DNA of 64,000 nucleotides from DASRAA01 sp963814165 (GTDB taxonomy: Bacteria > Acidobacteriota > Terriglobia > Terriglobales > Acidobacteriaceae), in contig CAWFBW010000007.1 in NCBI GenBank assembly GCA_963814165.1, forward strand, positions 248,001 through 312,000, given 5' to 3'. A program made the position numbers and the translations under genes. Every line of letters begins with the position of its first letter. Position 1 is the first letter of the stretch. Shown here in pieces: positions 1 through 8,607 of the stretch. Under the pieces are notes generated by a model that saw only the letters and a program-made list of their open reading frames with translations, searched no databases and was not told the origin of the DNA.

Positions 1-1488
1 GGACAGCCCAAGCTAGCCAAGCAGGAGATCCTGTCGGTACCGCCGAACCCCGACAACAACCGGCAGACTATCGTGACGCCACCCAACATCAAGCTGAATT
101 ACGACGTGCCGCTGCCCAACATCGTGGCATGGACGAACATTCCGGGGCAGCCAATTGCAGCTTCGCAGCGCCAGTTGTCGCAGATGAAGCTGCCGCAGTT
201 TACGCCGCAAGTGGTCGAGCCCGCGGCTGATGTGTCGAAACTACAGTCGCGCAATAAAGCCATCACAATGGATCAACGAGTAGTTGAGCCCACAGCCGAC
301 GTCTCGAAACTGCAATCCCGAAACAAGGTGATGGCCCTGGACCAGCAGAAGGTGGTTGGGCCAACAGCCGACATCTCGCAGGTGAAGCCGAAGTTGACCA
401 TGCCGGTAATGGCGCAGCCCTCCGTGGTGGAACCGCCACTGTCGGCTGATCAATTGAAGCTCAAACGCGGCGCGATCAATATGGCGCAACTGGAGACTTC
501 GGTTGCGGCCCCAAAGCTTCCTGTAGAGCCGCAGACCGCAGGAGGCGTGGGCGCGAGTGCGGCCAGCGGCGGTGCAACGGCAAAAACGGCCACCGCGACT
601 GGGGGCAGCGCGGCGGTTCCAGCGCAGCCCAGCCTGCAGGGTCTGCAAACCTCGAAGGGCCAGGGTCAGATCATTGCGCTCAGCCTGAATCCGGCAGACG
701 TCCGTGGGCCTGTGGACTTGCCCGCCGGCAACCGCAGCGGTGAGTTCCACGCGTCACCTGGTGGGAAGCCTGATGCTCCGGGTACCCCAAGCGTCACCGG
801 CAGTCCGGGAGCGACTGGTGGCGGTGCCGGTGGTGGCAAGGGCAACGGTTCGGGGAATGGCGGCACCGGCACGGCTCCGCCGGGAATCAGCGTGGGCGCT
901 GCACCGCCAGGGGCTTCGGTGGCAGCCGTCACAGGAACTCCGGGCAAGTCGCCGAGCGATGCACAGAAGGAAGAGAACCAGCGGCTGATCGCGGCGGCCA
1001 TGCGTCCGAATATCCCGAGTGCAAGCCGGCCTCCAGTTGCTTCGCCACCTCCCACAATGTCGGACACGGATGCCGATGCCATCGAGCGGCGCGTTTTCGG
1101 CAGCAAGAAGTACTACTCGCTGGTTTTGAATATGCCCAACCTGACTTCCGCCTCGGGAAGCTGGATCGTGCGTTTTGCCGAGCTGAATCAATCGGACAAC
1201 AAGATCGCAATAGCCGCGCCGGTGGCGGTGTCAAAAGTCGATCCGGCGTATCCGGCCGATGCGATGCGCGACAACGTCGAAGGCACTGTAACGCTGTACG
1301 CGGTGATTCACACGAATGGCTCAGTGAGCGATATCAAGGTTTTGAACAGCGTGGACCCGCGCCTGGACGCGGCCGCGGTCAAGGCGCTATCCCGCTGGCA
1401 GTTCCGCCCGGGCACCAAGGCCGGCGACCCGGTGGAACTGGAAGCGGTAGTGATGATTCCCTTCCGGAAGAACCATCCGTCGCGTTAA
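1..1488 (+). CDS. TonB-family protein, C-terminal part (5' end outside window)
   Basis: The frame is open from base 1, so the true start lies upstream; a GTG at 73 is only an internal candidate. The last about 85 residues are a TonB C-terminal domain: a PVAVSKVDPAYPADAMRDN stretch, then VEGTVTLYAVIHTNGSV, then an AAVKALSRWQFRPG helix-strand. This domain normally contacts the TonB box of outer-membrane transporters. Before it lie an imperfect threefold repeat of about 24 residues (each starting VVEP/VVGP-x-ADVS or ADIS) and a long Gly/Ala/Pro-rich stretch, probably a flexible periplasmic spacer. No membrane anchor is visible in the part present. Family assignment is firm; the partner transporter is unknown. 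Confidence 0.85.
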   Translation, partial: GQPKLAKQEILSVPPNPDNNRQTIVTPPNIKLNYDVPLPNIVAWTNIPGQPIAASQRQLSQMKLPQFTPQVVEPAADVSKLQSRNKAITMDQRVVEPTADVSKLQSRNKVMALDQQKVVGPTADISQVKPKLTMPVMAQPSVVEPPLSADQLKLKRGAINMAQLETSVAAPKLPVEPQTAGGVGASAASGGATAKTATATGGSAAVPAQPSLQGLQTSKGQGQIIALSLNPADVRGPVDLPAGNRSGEFHASPGGKPDAPGTPSVTGSPGATGGGAGGGKGNGSGNGGTGTAPPGISVGAAPPGASVAAVTGTPGKSPSDAQKEENQRLIAAAMRPNIPSASRPPVASPPPTMSDTDADAIERRVFGSKKYYSLVLNMPNLTSASGSWIVRFAELNQSDNKIAIAAPVAVSKVDPAYPADAMRDNVEGTVTLYAVIHTNGSVSDIKVLNSVDPRLDAAAVKALSRWQFRPGTKAGDPVELEAVVMIPFRKNHPSR

Positions 1489-1713
1489 GCACTGTGGCCC
1501 ACGCGCTCGCTACGGCCATTGAGCGGACTCTTGCCGCTCTATCAGCTTGCACAGAAAAGTTGACCCGACTGCTCGGAAAGTGGGGCGCAAATGAGAATAT
1601 ACCCACCTGCACGGCTCGATTCGGGGTAAAGTGCTGGTATTCAAGGCGACGAAGTGGACAGTCACCTGGCAGACACAACTGCTGCACCAGCCCACGCTGA
1701 AAGGAGACCACCT

Positions 1714-2655
1714 ATGCAGACCTACAAGACAGCCTCTATTGCCGCACCCGCACCTCCGGCGGACCGTCCCCACAAAGTCGTTGAGGATTGCCGGAAGACA
1801 TTTGCGCAGATCACCGCCAAAACGCCGGTGGACGAAGTGTTTCGCGAAGCATTTGTACGCAGCAAGATGAGCATTGCGCATACGCATCCGGGCCTCGACC
1901 TTGCAGCTCGCGACAAGGCCGTGGCGAGTCTGGTAACGCGCCTCGGCCCAAAGGCGCGGAAGTTGCTTACCCAACCCGTACCGGGTGGTGTCGGGTACGG
2001 CTTCTTTTACACTACCGCCTTCAAGACTGGGTGGGGGCACGGTACGTCGTTCAGTTGTGATTTCGTGTGCCCCACGCCGCCCGGGGGCAACGTCAACACC
2101 TTTCTCTACCTGACCGCGACTAACCGCTCTGGACTGGGAGTCGAGGCATTTGTTGCGTATAACGGCCAGGGCACGCCGCATTTTCGCGTGTTCGACTGGG
2201 CTCGCACAGACCATTGGCAAACCGACATCCCGTTCAGTTCCCTGGGAAACTACGTAACCACGATGTCTGCCCACGGCCATCCCTACCAGGTGCTTCCGGT
2301 GTGGAACAGCACGTGGTTGATTGGCACGAACCGATACCGGAACCAGGCATTGCTGTACAACCATGTGCGAGGAGGGTGGGACCTCATCTACCAGTACGAT
2401 TATGCCGCAACGGACACACAACAGAAGACCGGGTGGGTGGGTTCGTGGGCTCCTATTGTTGAAACGTTTCAGTCGCCCTACGCGAACACCAACCCGATGG
2501 GAGCGCTGGTCACCCAACTCATCAGTGCGAACAACAGCGGCCAATGGGGGAGTTGGGCGCTGCTGGCTGCCTCGAACTCAACTGTACGCACCGACAACGT
2601 GGGCTTCCGGTTGGTATTTCTCGACCCGAATTACGCCATCATTGTGAACAGTTGA
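1714..2655 (+). CDS. Hypothetical protein, 313 aa, aromatic and Asn/Gly-rich
   Basis: I do not recognise the family. I chose the ATG at 1714 because AAGGAG lies 8 bases upstream; an in-frame ATG at 1654 lacks a ribosome site. The first about 90 residues are charged and helical-looking. The rest is rich in Trp, Tyr, Asn, Gly and Thr with alternating hydrophobics, as in beta-sandwich or lectin-like folds, but no motif proves this. There is no signal peptide or membrane segment. A small gene follows 25 bases later with its own ribosome site, so the two are probably co-transcribed. Confidence 0.6.
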   Translation: MQTYKTASIAAPAPPADRPHKVVEDCRKTFAQITAKTPVDEVFREAFVRSKMSIAHTHPGLDLAARDKAVASLVTRLGPKARKLLTQPVPGGVGYGFFYTTAFKTGWGHGTSFSCDFVCPTPPGGNVNTFLYLTATNRSGLGVEAFVAYNGQGTPHFRVFDWARTDHWQTDIPFSSLGNYVTTMSAHGHPYQVLPVWNSTWLIGTNRYRNQALLYNHVRGGWDLIYQYDYAATDTQQKTGWVGSWAPIVETFQSPYANTNPMGALVTQLISANNSGQWGSWALLAASNSTVRTDNVGFRLVFLDPNYAIIVNS

Positions 2656-2680
2656 TCGACGGCAGGAAGGAGTACGCACC

Positions 2681-2917
2681 ATGCCGATCAAGCAGCCACC
2701 CGACCCGCCTGAACCTGGCGAGCAACCGGAACTACCCGCCGGCGCTCCTATCGCAGATGTGCGTGATGCTTTCGCCCGCAAGACACCTCAAAGTGATGAG
2801 GACCGCGCCCAAGCGCGGTCCTTCATCGAGGGAAAAATCGAGATGATTCGCAGCGACCCGAACCTGACCGAGGCGGAGAAAGCCTCCGCTATCGCCGATC
2901 TCGAATCGCGGCGCTAG
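2681..2917 (+). CDS. Small hypothetical protein, 78 aa
   Basis: The ATG at 2681 follows an AGGAAGGAG ribosome site at good spacing. The first 25 residues are Pro/Glu-rich and look disordered. Residues 25-78 are charged and likely form two helices (roughly EDRAQARSFIEGKIEMI and LTEAEKASAIADLESRR). It lies 25 bases after the previous gene, so an operon is likely. No function can be assigned. Confidence 0.6.
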   Translation: MPIKQPPDPPEPGEQPELPAGAPIADVRDAFARKTPQSDEDRAQARSFIEGKIEMIRSDPNLTEAEKASAIADLESRR

Positions 2918-2994
2918 CACAGGCTCTGCCGGCAGCGAAATAACCAGGAACGTCGTACCCGCAGCCGCTCATTATCCCGCGGATGTGAACAGGC

Positions 2995-3411
2995 CTATCC
3001 GTGCGATCGACGTTCATAAAGCTTGCCGCCCAGCCATGCTGTCGGCAGAGCGAGCACGACTAAAGCGATGGGATACCAGCGAGGGCCAAACTCAGCGCTA
3101 CGGTTCCAGGTCATCACCACGCCGAGAAGAGACAAGGCAAATCCGATGTAACCCAACACCATCGCATGCAACATTGGCCGCGAGGGCGCCAGTCGCGCGG
3201 CGACGTAACTGCCGAGTACTCCGTAAATTGTGCGATAAACAGTTGCCAGCAACAGGGGGCCAGAGGTCGCGGGATGGCCCGGGTGTGGCAAGACGCCGGC
3301 TTTCTCAAGCAAGAAGTCGGTAACCAGCGAGAGCGCGACGTTTACGATTGCGCCTGCGACGACCGCACCGATGCTGCGAAGAACGTGCGAAGCAGGTTTC
3401 GGCTCTGCCAT
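2995..3411 (-). CDS. Small integral membrane protein, 138 aa
   Basis: The start at 3411 is preceded by GGGAG at about 9 bases, which favours it over an upstream ATG at 3483. Four hydrophobic segments are visible: around residues 13-33 (VLRSIGAVVAGAIVNVAL), 55-75, 83-103 and 112-130. This gives a four-helix membrane protein with a short charged tail ending YERRSHG. No catalytic motif is seen and the family is not recognised. It is transcribed towards the small gene that ends at 2917. Confidence 0.65.
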   Translation of the reverse strand: MAEPKPASHVLRSIGAVVAGAIVNVALSLVTDFLLEKAGVLPHPGHPATSGPLLLATVYRTIYGVLGSYVAARLAPSRPMLHAMVLGYIGFALSLLGVVMTWNRSAEFGPRWYPIALVVLALPTAWLGGKLYERRSHG

Positions 3412-3541
3412 GGTTCGATCAGCTCCCTTCGGCCGTCCAATACCATTACCACAAGCGCGAAGGTTCAGCCAATCAGGCGGCAACTTTCAAGGAACTCGGC
3501 CCACACCTGCCACAAACGATGTGGGCCGCCATTTCTCACTG

Positions 3542-5242
3542 CTACTGTGCTCCGCTGGCTTGACGGGCCTTTTCGAATTCGTCGCCCTTTTGCCAACCGA
3601 CTTCGGCAGCTTGGTTGGCGGCCTGCCAACCTAGCGCCACACCGAAGCGTGCCATCACCGCGTCGCTGGCGAAATCCATCTCCGGATGGTACTCGTCACT
3701 GGGGTGGTGATAGTCCTTCGCAACGAAGTCGCGCATCTGTTGCAGTCCCCATTGCTTGTCGTGTCCCTGGTAGAGGGCACCGGGGCCCATTGAGAATGCG
3801 GGCACACCGACACGCGCCAGGCTGAAGTGGTCAGAACGATAGTAGTGACCGGCGCCGGGGTTCGCATCAGGCACGATGGTCAGCCCAAATGCCTTGGCCG
3901 TGCTCTCGACCGTGGGGTAGAAGCTAGTACGCTCCGCCCCTGAGACGTTGACTTCCTCTGGAATACCCAGGGGCGGCACGTCGTCGAAATTTAAGTCAAG
4001 CGAGAGCAGCTTTGCGGGAACAGGCGGATGCTTGCCGTAGTACTCGGAGCCGCGCAGTCCCTGCTCTTCCGCAGTCACCGATACGAAGTACATTGTGCGT
4101 TTCGGCGGGGCCTTGGATTCGCCGAAGACACGCGCCATCTCCAACAGAATGCCCACGCCTGTAGCGTTATCGTTGGCGCCGTTGTAGATGTTGTCGCCAG
4201 GCATTCCGGGAACGATACCCAGATGGTCATAGTGAGCGGAGTACATCACGCCCTGATCCTTCAGCTTGGCGTCGGAGCCAGGCAGCATCGCTACCACGTT
4301 GTTGGAATCAAACGGACGGACCTTACTTGCGATGTGCGCCTTGAACTTCACCGACAAGGGCTGGGCTTTGAATCCGGGCTTGCCGGCAGCCGCCATTTCG
4401 GCGTCGAGGTCCTTGCCCGAGTCCTTCATCAGCTGGCGCGCTATATCAAGCTGGATCCACGATGCAACCTTGAGTTTCGGCGCCAGATCATTGCGCAGGT
4501 ATGAGCGCTCACCCGACCAGGAGTTGCGCACCACGTCCCATCCGTAGCTGGCCATTTCGGTCTTGTGGATCAGCAATACCCCGGCCGCTCCCATGCGCGC
4601 CGCCTCTTCGTACTTGTACACCCAGCGTCCGTAGTAGGTGAGCGCTTTGCCACCGAAAAATTTGGGATCGTCGGAGGGCGGATCGTTGACCATCATCAAC
4701 AAGACCTTGCCTTTGACGTCGGCGTCTTTGTAGTCGTTCCAGTTGAATTCAGGGGCATCGATGCCGTAGCCCATCCAGACGACGGGAGCGTCGATAGCGG
4801 TAGAGGTCTCGCCGGTCTCGTCCATGGCCACGATGTCGTCTGGGCTGCGGAGCGTAATGGAGTCGCCCTCGGCAGGAATGAGCGAGTAGGTGCTTTCCGG
4901 CAGCGTGAGGACGCCCATCATCGGCACCTTCTGCATGTAAGAACCCTTGTCCCCAGCGGGCTCCAGACCATAAAGCGCGAACTGGGTAGCGATGTATTCG
5001 GCGGCGATGTCTCCGCCGCGCTGGCCCGTGCCGCGGCCCTCGAGCAAATCGTCAGCAAGAAACTTCACGTGCCAACGGATGTTCTCAGGATTAATGGCGG
5101 CCATGGCCTGTTCGCCGGCCGGCGGCAGTCCAGCGACCTTCGGCACTGGCGGCATCGGGCTGGTGGCCGACTTACTGGATTGTGCGAACGTGAGTACCGC
5201 GGCTAAGACAAACAGTACCCCTAAAAGAAACGCCTTACGCAT
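3542..5242 (-). CDS. Secreted M28-family zinc peptidase with PA domain
   Basis: The start at 5242 has a GGGAGGG ribosome site and gives a clean signal peptide (about 21 residues ending LTFAQ); the frame opens 90 codons earlier without such support. The 566-residue product has a PA-like insertion (about residues 130-290) and an M28 catalytic core with expected metal ligands: His and Asp in YSAHYDHLG, Asp in GANDNATGVG, Glu-Glu in TAEEQGLRGSEY, Asp in LSLDLNFDD and His in YYRSDHFSL. M28 enzymes of this build are aminopeptidases or carboxypeptidases. The protein is probably periplasmic or exported. It is divergent from the kinase gene, with a 210-base gap. Confidence 0.92.
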   Translation of the reverse strand: MRKAFLLGVLFVLAAVLTFAQSSKSATSPMPPVPKVAGLPPAGEQAMAAINPENIRWHVKFLADDLLEGRGTGQRGGDIAAEYIATQFALYGLEPAGDKGSYMQKVPMMGVLTLPESTYSLIPAEGDSITLRSPDDIVAMDETGETSTAIDAPVVWMGYGIDAPEFNWNDYKDADVKGKVLLMMVNDPPSDDPKFFGGKALTYYGRWVYKYEEAARMGAAGVLLIHKTEMASYGWDVVRNSWSGERSYLRNDLAPKLKVASWIQLDIARQLMKDSGKDLDAEMAAAGKPGFKAQPLSVKFKAHIASKVRPFDSNNVVAMLPGSDAKLKDQGVMYSAHYDHLGIVPGMPGDNIYNGANDNATGVGILLEMARVFGESKAPPKRTMYFVSVTAEEQGLRGSEYYGKHPPVPAKLLSLDLNFDDVPPLGIPEEVNVSGAERTSFYPTVESTAKAFGLTIVPDANPGAGHYYRSDHFSLARVGVPAFSMGPGALYQGHDKQWGLQQMRDFVAKDYHHPSDEYHPEMDFASDAVMARFGVALGWQAANQAAEVGWQKGDEFEKARQASGAQ

Positions 5243-5452
5243 GAATACCCTCCCTGAAGCGATGAGACGAAGAAAGCAAACCCTTAATTTTACGGCATTC
5301 CGAGCGAGTGCTGGGCTCCTCATTTCGAGATGGGAAGAATCCGCTCTAGCCTGCCGAAAACCGGGCACATGGCGGGTGGGTTTGGGTGTATGCTGCGATG
5401 CAATTACTAACTCTAAGCCAAGGCGGCGAGTTCGTCGGCCGGAGGTATCAAG

Positions 5453-7009
5453 ATGAGCGAAAACACACCCCAACGAATTGGGGACTACGAGATCATCCGC
5501 GAACTGGGCCATGGCGGCATGGGCCGAGTGTACCTGGCGCGGAATGTGATCTCCGATCGCGTTGAAGCCTTAAAAGTCCTGCTGCCGGACCTCGCCGGTC
5601 GCGGCGATTTCGTAGCCCGGTTCATGCGCGAAATCAAGACCCTCGCCAGCCTCGATCATCCCAACATTGCTGCGCTTCGCACGGCGTTTACGTCCGGCGA
5701 GCAGTTCATAATGATCATGGAGTACGTTGAGGGCGTAACTCTCGCGCAGCGGCTGGAGCAGGGTGCATTCTCGACGCCTGACGCGCTGAACTACACCGGG
5801 CAGGTACTGTCGGCCTTGAGTTATGCCCATGGCAAGCACGTCATTCACCGCGATATCAAGCCCGGAAACATGATGCTGACACCCCAGGGCGTGGTGAAAT
5901 TGATGGACTTCGGGCTGGCTCGTTCCGCCGACGACATCGGCCTGACCGCCACCGGCTCGACCCTCGGTTCGCTCGACTATGCTTCGCCCGAGCAGGTGCA
6001 GTCGCAGCCGACCGACGAAAGGTCGGACCTGTACTCGCTCGGAGTGTCGTTGTACCAGATGGTTACCGGCAAGCGGATGTTCAGCGCCACGAGCAGCTTT
6101 TCCATAATGCGGGCTCAGGTGATGGAGACTCCGCCGCCGCCGATCGAGGTGGTGCCGACGCTCTCCAAGAACCTGAATGACGTGATCATGAAGGCCGTGG
6201 CCAAAGACCCGGCACAGCGCTTTCAGTCGGCCGAAGCCTTTAGCAGTGCCCTGTCGCAGATTGCGGCCGCGGATGCCCCTTCAAACGCCGGATCTGACGA
6301 CGTATCAACGGCAATCACATCTGGAGTACCGGTCATGGCAGATTTCAAACCCAAGATGGACCCCGGGTTCCGGGTGCCTGATCCAATTGAACCACGAGCT
6401 AAGGGTAGCCGCGACGTGTGGCTGTTAGTCGGCGTGATCGTGGTGGCGGCGCTCATCATCGGTGGCGCAGTGTATCGGTCGCGGCAACATCGTGAGGCTT
6501 CTGTGTCGGCAGCCCAGCCGGCGAGCGTTCCTCCCACTGCTGCTCAAGACCAGCCGGCACCCCCACCGGAGACTCCGGCCACTCCGACGCCAACTCCAGC
6601 GGACGAGGCCAAGCCCGAGGCACAGCCGCCCGCGGTAGCGGCACGAAAGGCTAAGGCGGCAGGAGACTACTCGGCGGCACCGTCTGGTCCTAGTGCAGCG
6701 GAGATCCAGGCTCAACAGCAGGCGTTTCTCGAGCAGAAACGGCTGCTCGACGCCATGGAGACAGAATCCGATCATCTCGATGGACGCGCGGCCTCAGTGG
6801 AGAGCAGCCTCGACGCACTGGAGCAACAGATGCACCAGAGCGGCTTGGGGCTGCGCGGCGATATGGTGGCTGCCCGCAGCAACATGCGCAACGACATCGC
6901 CAAGGCAAAACAAGCCATGGATGCGGGCGATACAGAACGCGCCAGGCATTTTCTCGACCTGGCCACCCGCGAGGTCGAGAAGCTGGAGGCATTCCTCGGG
7001 CACCGGTAG
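5453..7009 (+). CDS. Membrane Ser/Thr protein kinase (PknB type) with coiled-coil tail
   Basis: The start follows CGGAGG at a good distance. Residues 10-270 form a complete Hanks-type kinase: Gly-rich loop GHGGMG (19-24), ATP Lys41, HRD at 132-134 in HRDIKPGN, DFG at 152-154, and YASPEQ. One membrane helix spans about 321-341. Unlike PknB, there are no PASTA repeats outside. Instead a Pro/Ala-rich linker leads to about 110 residues of Gln/Glu-rich coiled coil (from AEIQAQQQAFLEQKRLLDAM to the end). The kinase domain is cytoplasmic and the coiled coil probably periplasmic. The substrate is unknown. All catalytic residues are present, so activity is expected. Confidence 0.93.
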   Translation: MSENTPQRIGDYEIIRELGHGGMGRVYLARNVISDRVEALKVLLPDLAGRGDFVARFMREIKTLASLDHPNIAALRTAFTSGEQFIMIMEYVEGVTLAQRLEQGAFSTPDALNYTGQVLSALSYAHGKHVIHRDIKPGNMMLTPQGVVKLMDFGLARSADDIGLTATGSTLGSLDYASPEQVQSQPTDERSDLYSLGVSLYQMVTGKRMFSATSSFSIMRAQVMETPPPPIEVVPTLSKNLNDVIMKAVAKDPAQRFQSAEAFSSALSQIAAADAPSNAGSDDVSTAITSGVPVMADFKPKMDPGFRVPDPIEPRAKGSRDVWLLVGVIVVAALIIGGAVYRSRQHREASVSAAQPASVPPTAAQDQPAPPPETPATPTPTPADEAKPEAQPPAVAARKAKAAGDYSAAPSGPSAAEIQAQQQAFLEQKRLLDAMETESDHLDGRAASVESSLDALEQQMHQSGLGLRGDMVAARSNMRNDIAKAKQAMDAGDTERARHFLDLATREVEKLEAFLGHR

Positions 7010-7070
7010 CTGGACACACCCGCTGGCTCTTATTGATTGGATCCGCGACCGCGGATCAGTTCTTGCTGCC

Positions 7071-7571
7071 TCAACCGGCGCGGAAGGCTGGAATGTCCTC
7101 GCCGACCTTCCAGATCGCAGGCGCGGACTGTTGAAGTCGAGTAGAAAGCTGTGCGTTCACTTTGTTCAGGTCGCCTTTTGACCAGCCGACAGCAGACACT
7201 TCAATCTCACCGCTGGGAGCGATGTAAAAAAGCGTCGGCACGTTAGTAATTCCATACGCGTTCGACACCTCGTATCCGTTGGTGTCATTGTCGAGTGCGA
7301 TCGGAAAGGTAACGCCGTACTCGCGGGCGAAGGCTTTTGCATCCGATGCTGTGTTCTGGCAAATACCGAGGAACGTCACGCCGTCGTCGCCGTGTGCGCG
7401 GGCCACGCGCTCGTAATAGGGAAAGGCGAACTGACACACCGGACAACTCACCTTGAAGAACGCCAAGACCACGGGGCCCCGATCCAGCATAGCCCGCAGT
7501 GAGACTTGCTTACTGTCGGCTGTATTCAAGGTGAAATCTGGAGCGATTTTGCCAGTGTCGAGAGCGTGCAT
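7071..7571 (-). CDS. Thioredoxin-fold peroxiredoxin/TlpA-like protein
   Basis: The start at 7571 follows GGAGGAT at 8 bases; an ATG seven codons earlier lacks this. The 166-residue product begins with the peroxiredoxin-type strand APDFTLNTADSKQVSL and has a redox site VSCPVCQFAFPYYER (CPVC in place of the classical CGPC). A cis-Pro loop, ITNVPTLFYIAPSG, follows. No signal peptide is present, so a cytoplasmic thiol reductase or peroxidase is likely, although TlpA-like relatives are often exported. It lies 51 bases after mutY on the same strand and is probably in its operon. Confidence 0.85.
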   Translation of the reverse strand: MHALDTGKIAPDFTLNTADSKQVSLRAMLDRGPVVLAFFKVSCPVCQFAFPYYERVARAHGDDGVTFLGICQNTASDAKAFAREYGVTFPIALDNDTNGYEVSNAYGITNVPTLFYIAPSGEIEVSAVGWSKGDLNKVNAQLSTRLQQSAPAIWKVGEDIPAFRAG

Positions 7572-7622
7572 CGAGACGATCCTCCGAATCATTCAATTTT
7601 ATTTAGATTCCCACAGACACGA

Positions 7623-8600
7623 TTAGGTCGCAGGCGCGAGTTTGCGGAGCACCTTCCGGGTCAATCCTGTGAGCGCCAGCTTATGCCACTGTTTACGCGT
7701 AAACCAGCGAGCATCGCGTTCTAGTCTGCCGACCATTGCGGCCGAGGCCGCCACGACCAACACGTCGTAGTCCGTGTCGGTGATGGAATGGCGAAACTTT
7801 GCCACCGGCTTGGCCTTGGCGATGGCAACTTCGGGAAGCTCCCACATGCCGGCCATGCGCTTGGCGTCCGTGGGACGTTGCACCAGTAGTATCGAGTCGC
7901 CCTTGCGAGCGAGCGCGTAATGAACTTGCTTGCGATGACGGGCGACCCGCGGTTTGGGCGCCTCGGCGCCGCGTGTCGCACACCACGTGATCAACGGGCA
8001 GACGAGACACTGCGGCGAGCGCGGCATACAGATCGTGGCACCAAGTTCCATGATGGCCTGGTTGAAGTCGCCCGGTCGGGCGCGATCGAGCAGTACTTCG
8101 GCGCGCTGCCAGATACCTTCCCGGCTGGTCGCCGGTCCGAATAGGCGATCGAGTACGCGCTCGACGTTTCCATCGACCACCGCGACCGCTTCACCAAATG
8201 CAATGCTGGCGATTGCAGCTGCGGTGTAGCGACCGATGCCGGGCAGATCGCGCCAAGCCTCGGCGGTTCGCGGGAACTCTCCGTTATTGTCTCGGACAAT
8301 GACCTTCGCCGCCTGATGCAGGCGGCGCGCGCGATGGTAGTAGCCGAGGCCGCTCCACAGCGCAAGCACGGTTTGCTCGCGAGCCTTCGCCAACTCGTGA
8401 ACGGCGGGAAATCGCTCCATCCACTGCGCGTAGTGGTCGAGCACGGCGGCCACGCGGGTCTGTTGCAGCATGATCTCCGAGACCCACACCCGATACGGGT
8501 CGTCATCTCGCCGCCACGGCAGAGCGCGGTGGCTGGTGTCATACCAATCGAGAAGCGCTCGCCGGAACACACGCAGCTCGCGGGGATCGAGTGGGAGCAT
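7623..8600 (-). CDS. mutY: A/G-specific adenine glycosylase MutY
   Basis: MutY removes adenine mispaired with 8-oxoguanine. The 325-residue product has the helix-hairpin-helix LPGIGRYTAAAI, catalytic Glu42 in SEIMLQQT, catalytic Asp143 in VVDGNVERV, and the 4Fe-4S ligands Cys191, Cys198, Cys201 and Cys207 (C-x6-C-x2-C-x5-C). The C-terminal about 100 residues are the NUDIX-like 8-oxoG recognition domain. It starts 7 bases after the previous gene ends. Co-transcription with a thioredoxin-like gene suggests an oxidative-damage theme, but that is inference. Confidence 0.95.
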   Translation of the reverse strand: MLPLDPRELRVFRRALLDWYDTSHRALPWRRDDDPYRVWVSEIMLQQTRVAAVLDHYAQWMERFPAVHELAKAREQTVLALWSGLGYYHRARRLHQAAKVIVRDNNGEFPRTAEAWRDLPGIGRYTAAAIASIAFGEAVAVVDGNVERVLDRLFGPATSREGIWQRAEVLLDRARPGDFNQAIMELGATICMPRSPQCLVCPLITWCATRGAEAPKPRVARHRKQVHYALARKGDSILLVQRPTDAKRMAGMWELPEVAIAKAKPVAKFRHSITDTDYDVLVVAASAAMVGRLERDARWFTRKQWHKLALTGLTRKVLRKLAPAT

Positions 8601-8607
8601 CGGGAAG

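Noticed and set aside
1510..2544. 344-codon minus-strand frame
   Set aside because: It is opposite the plus-strand gene with a strong ribosome site and has no coherent hydrophobic pattern or motif.
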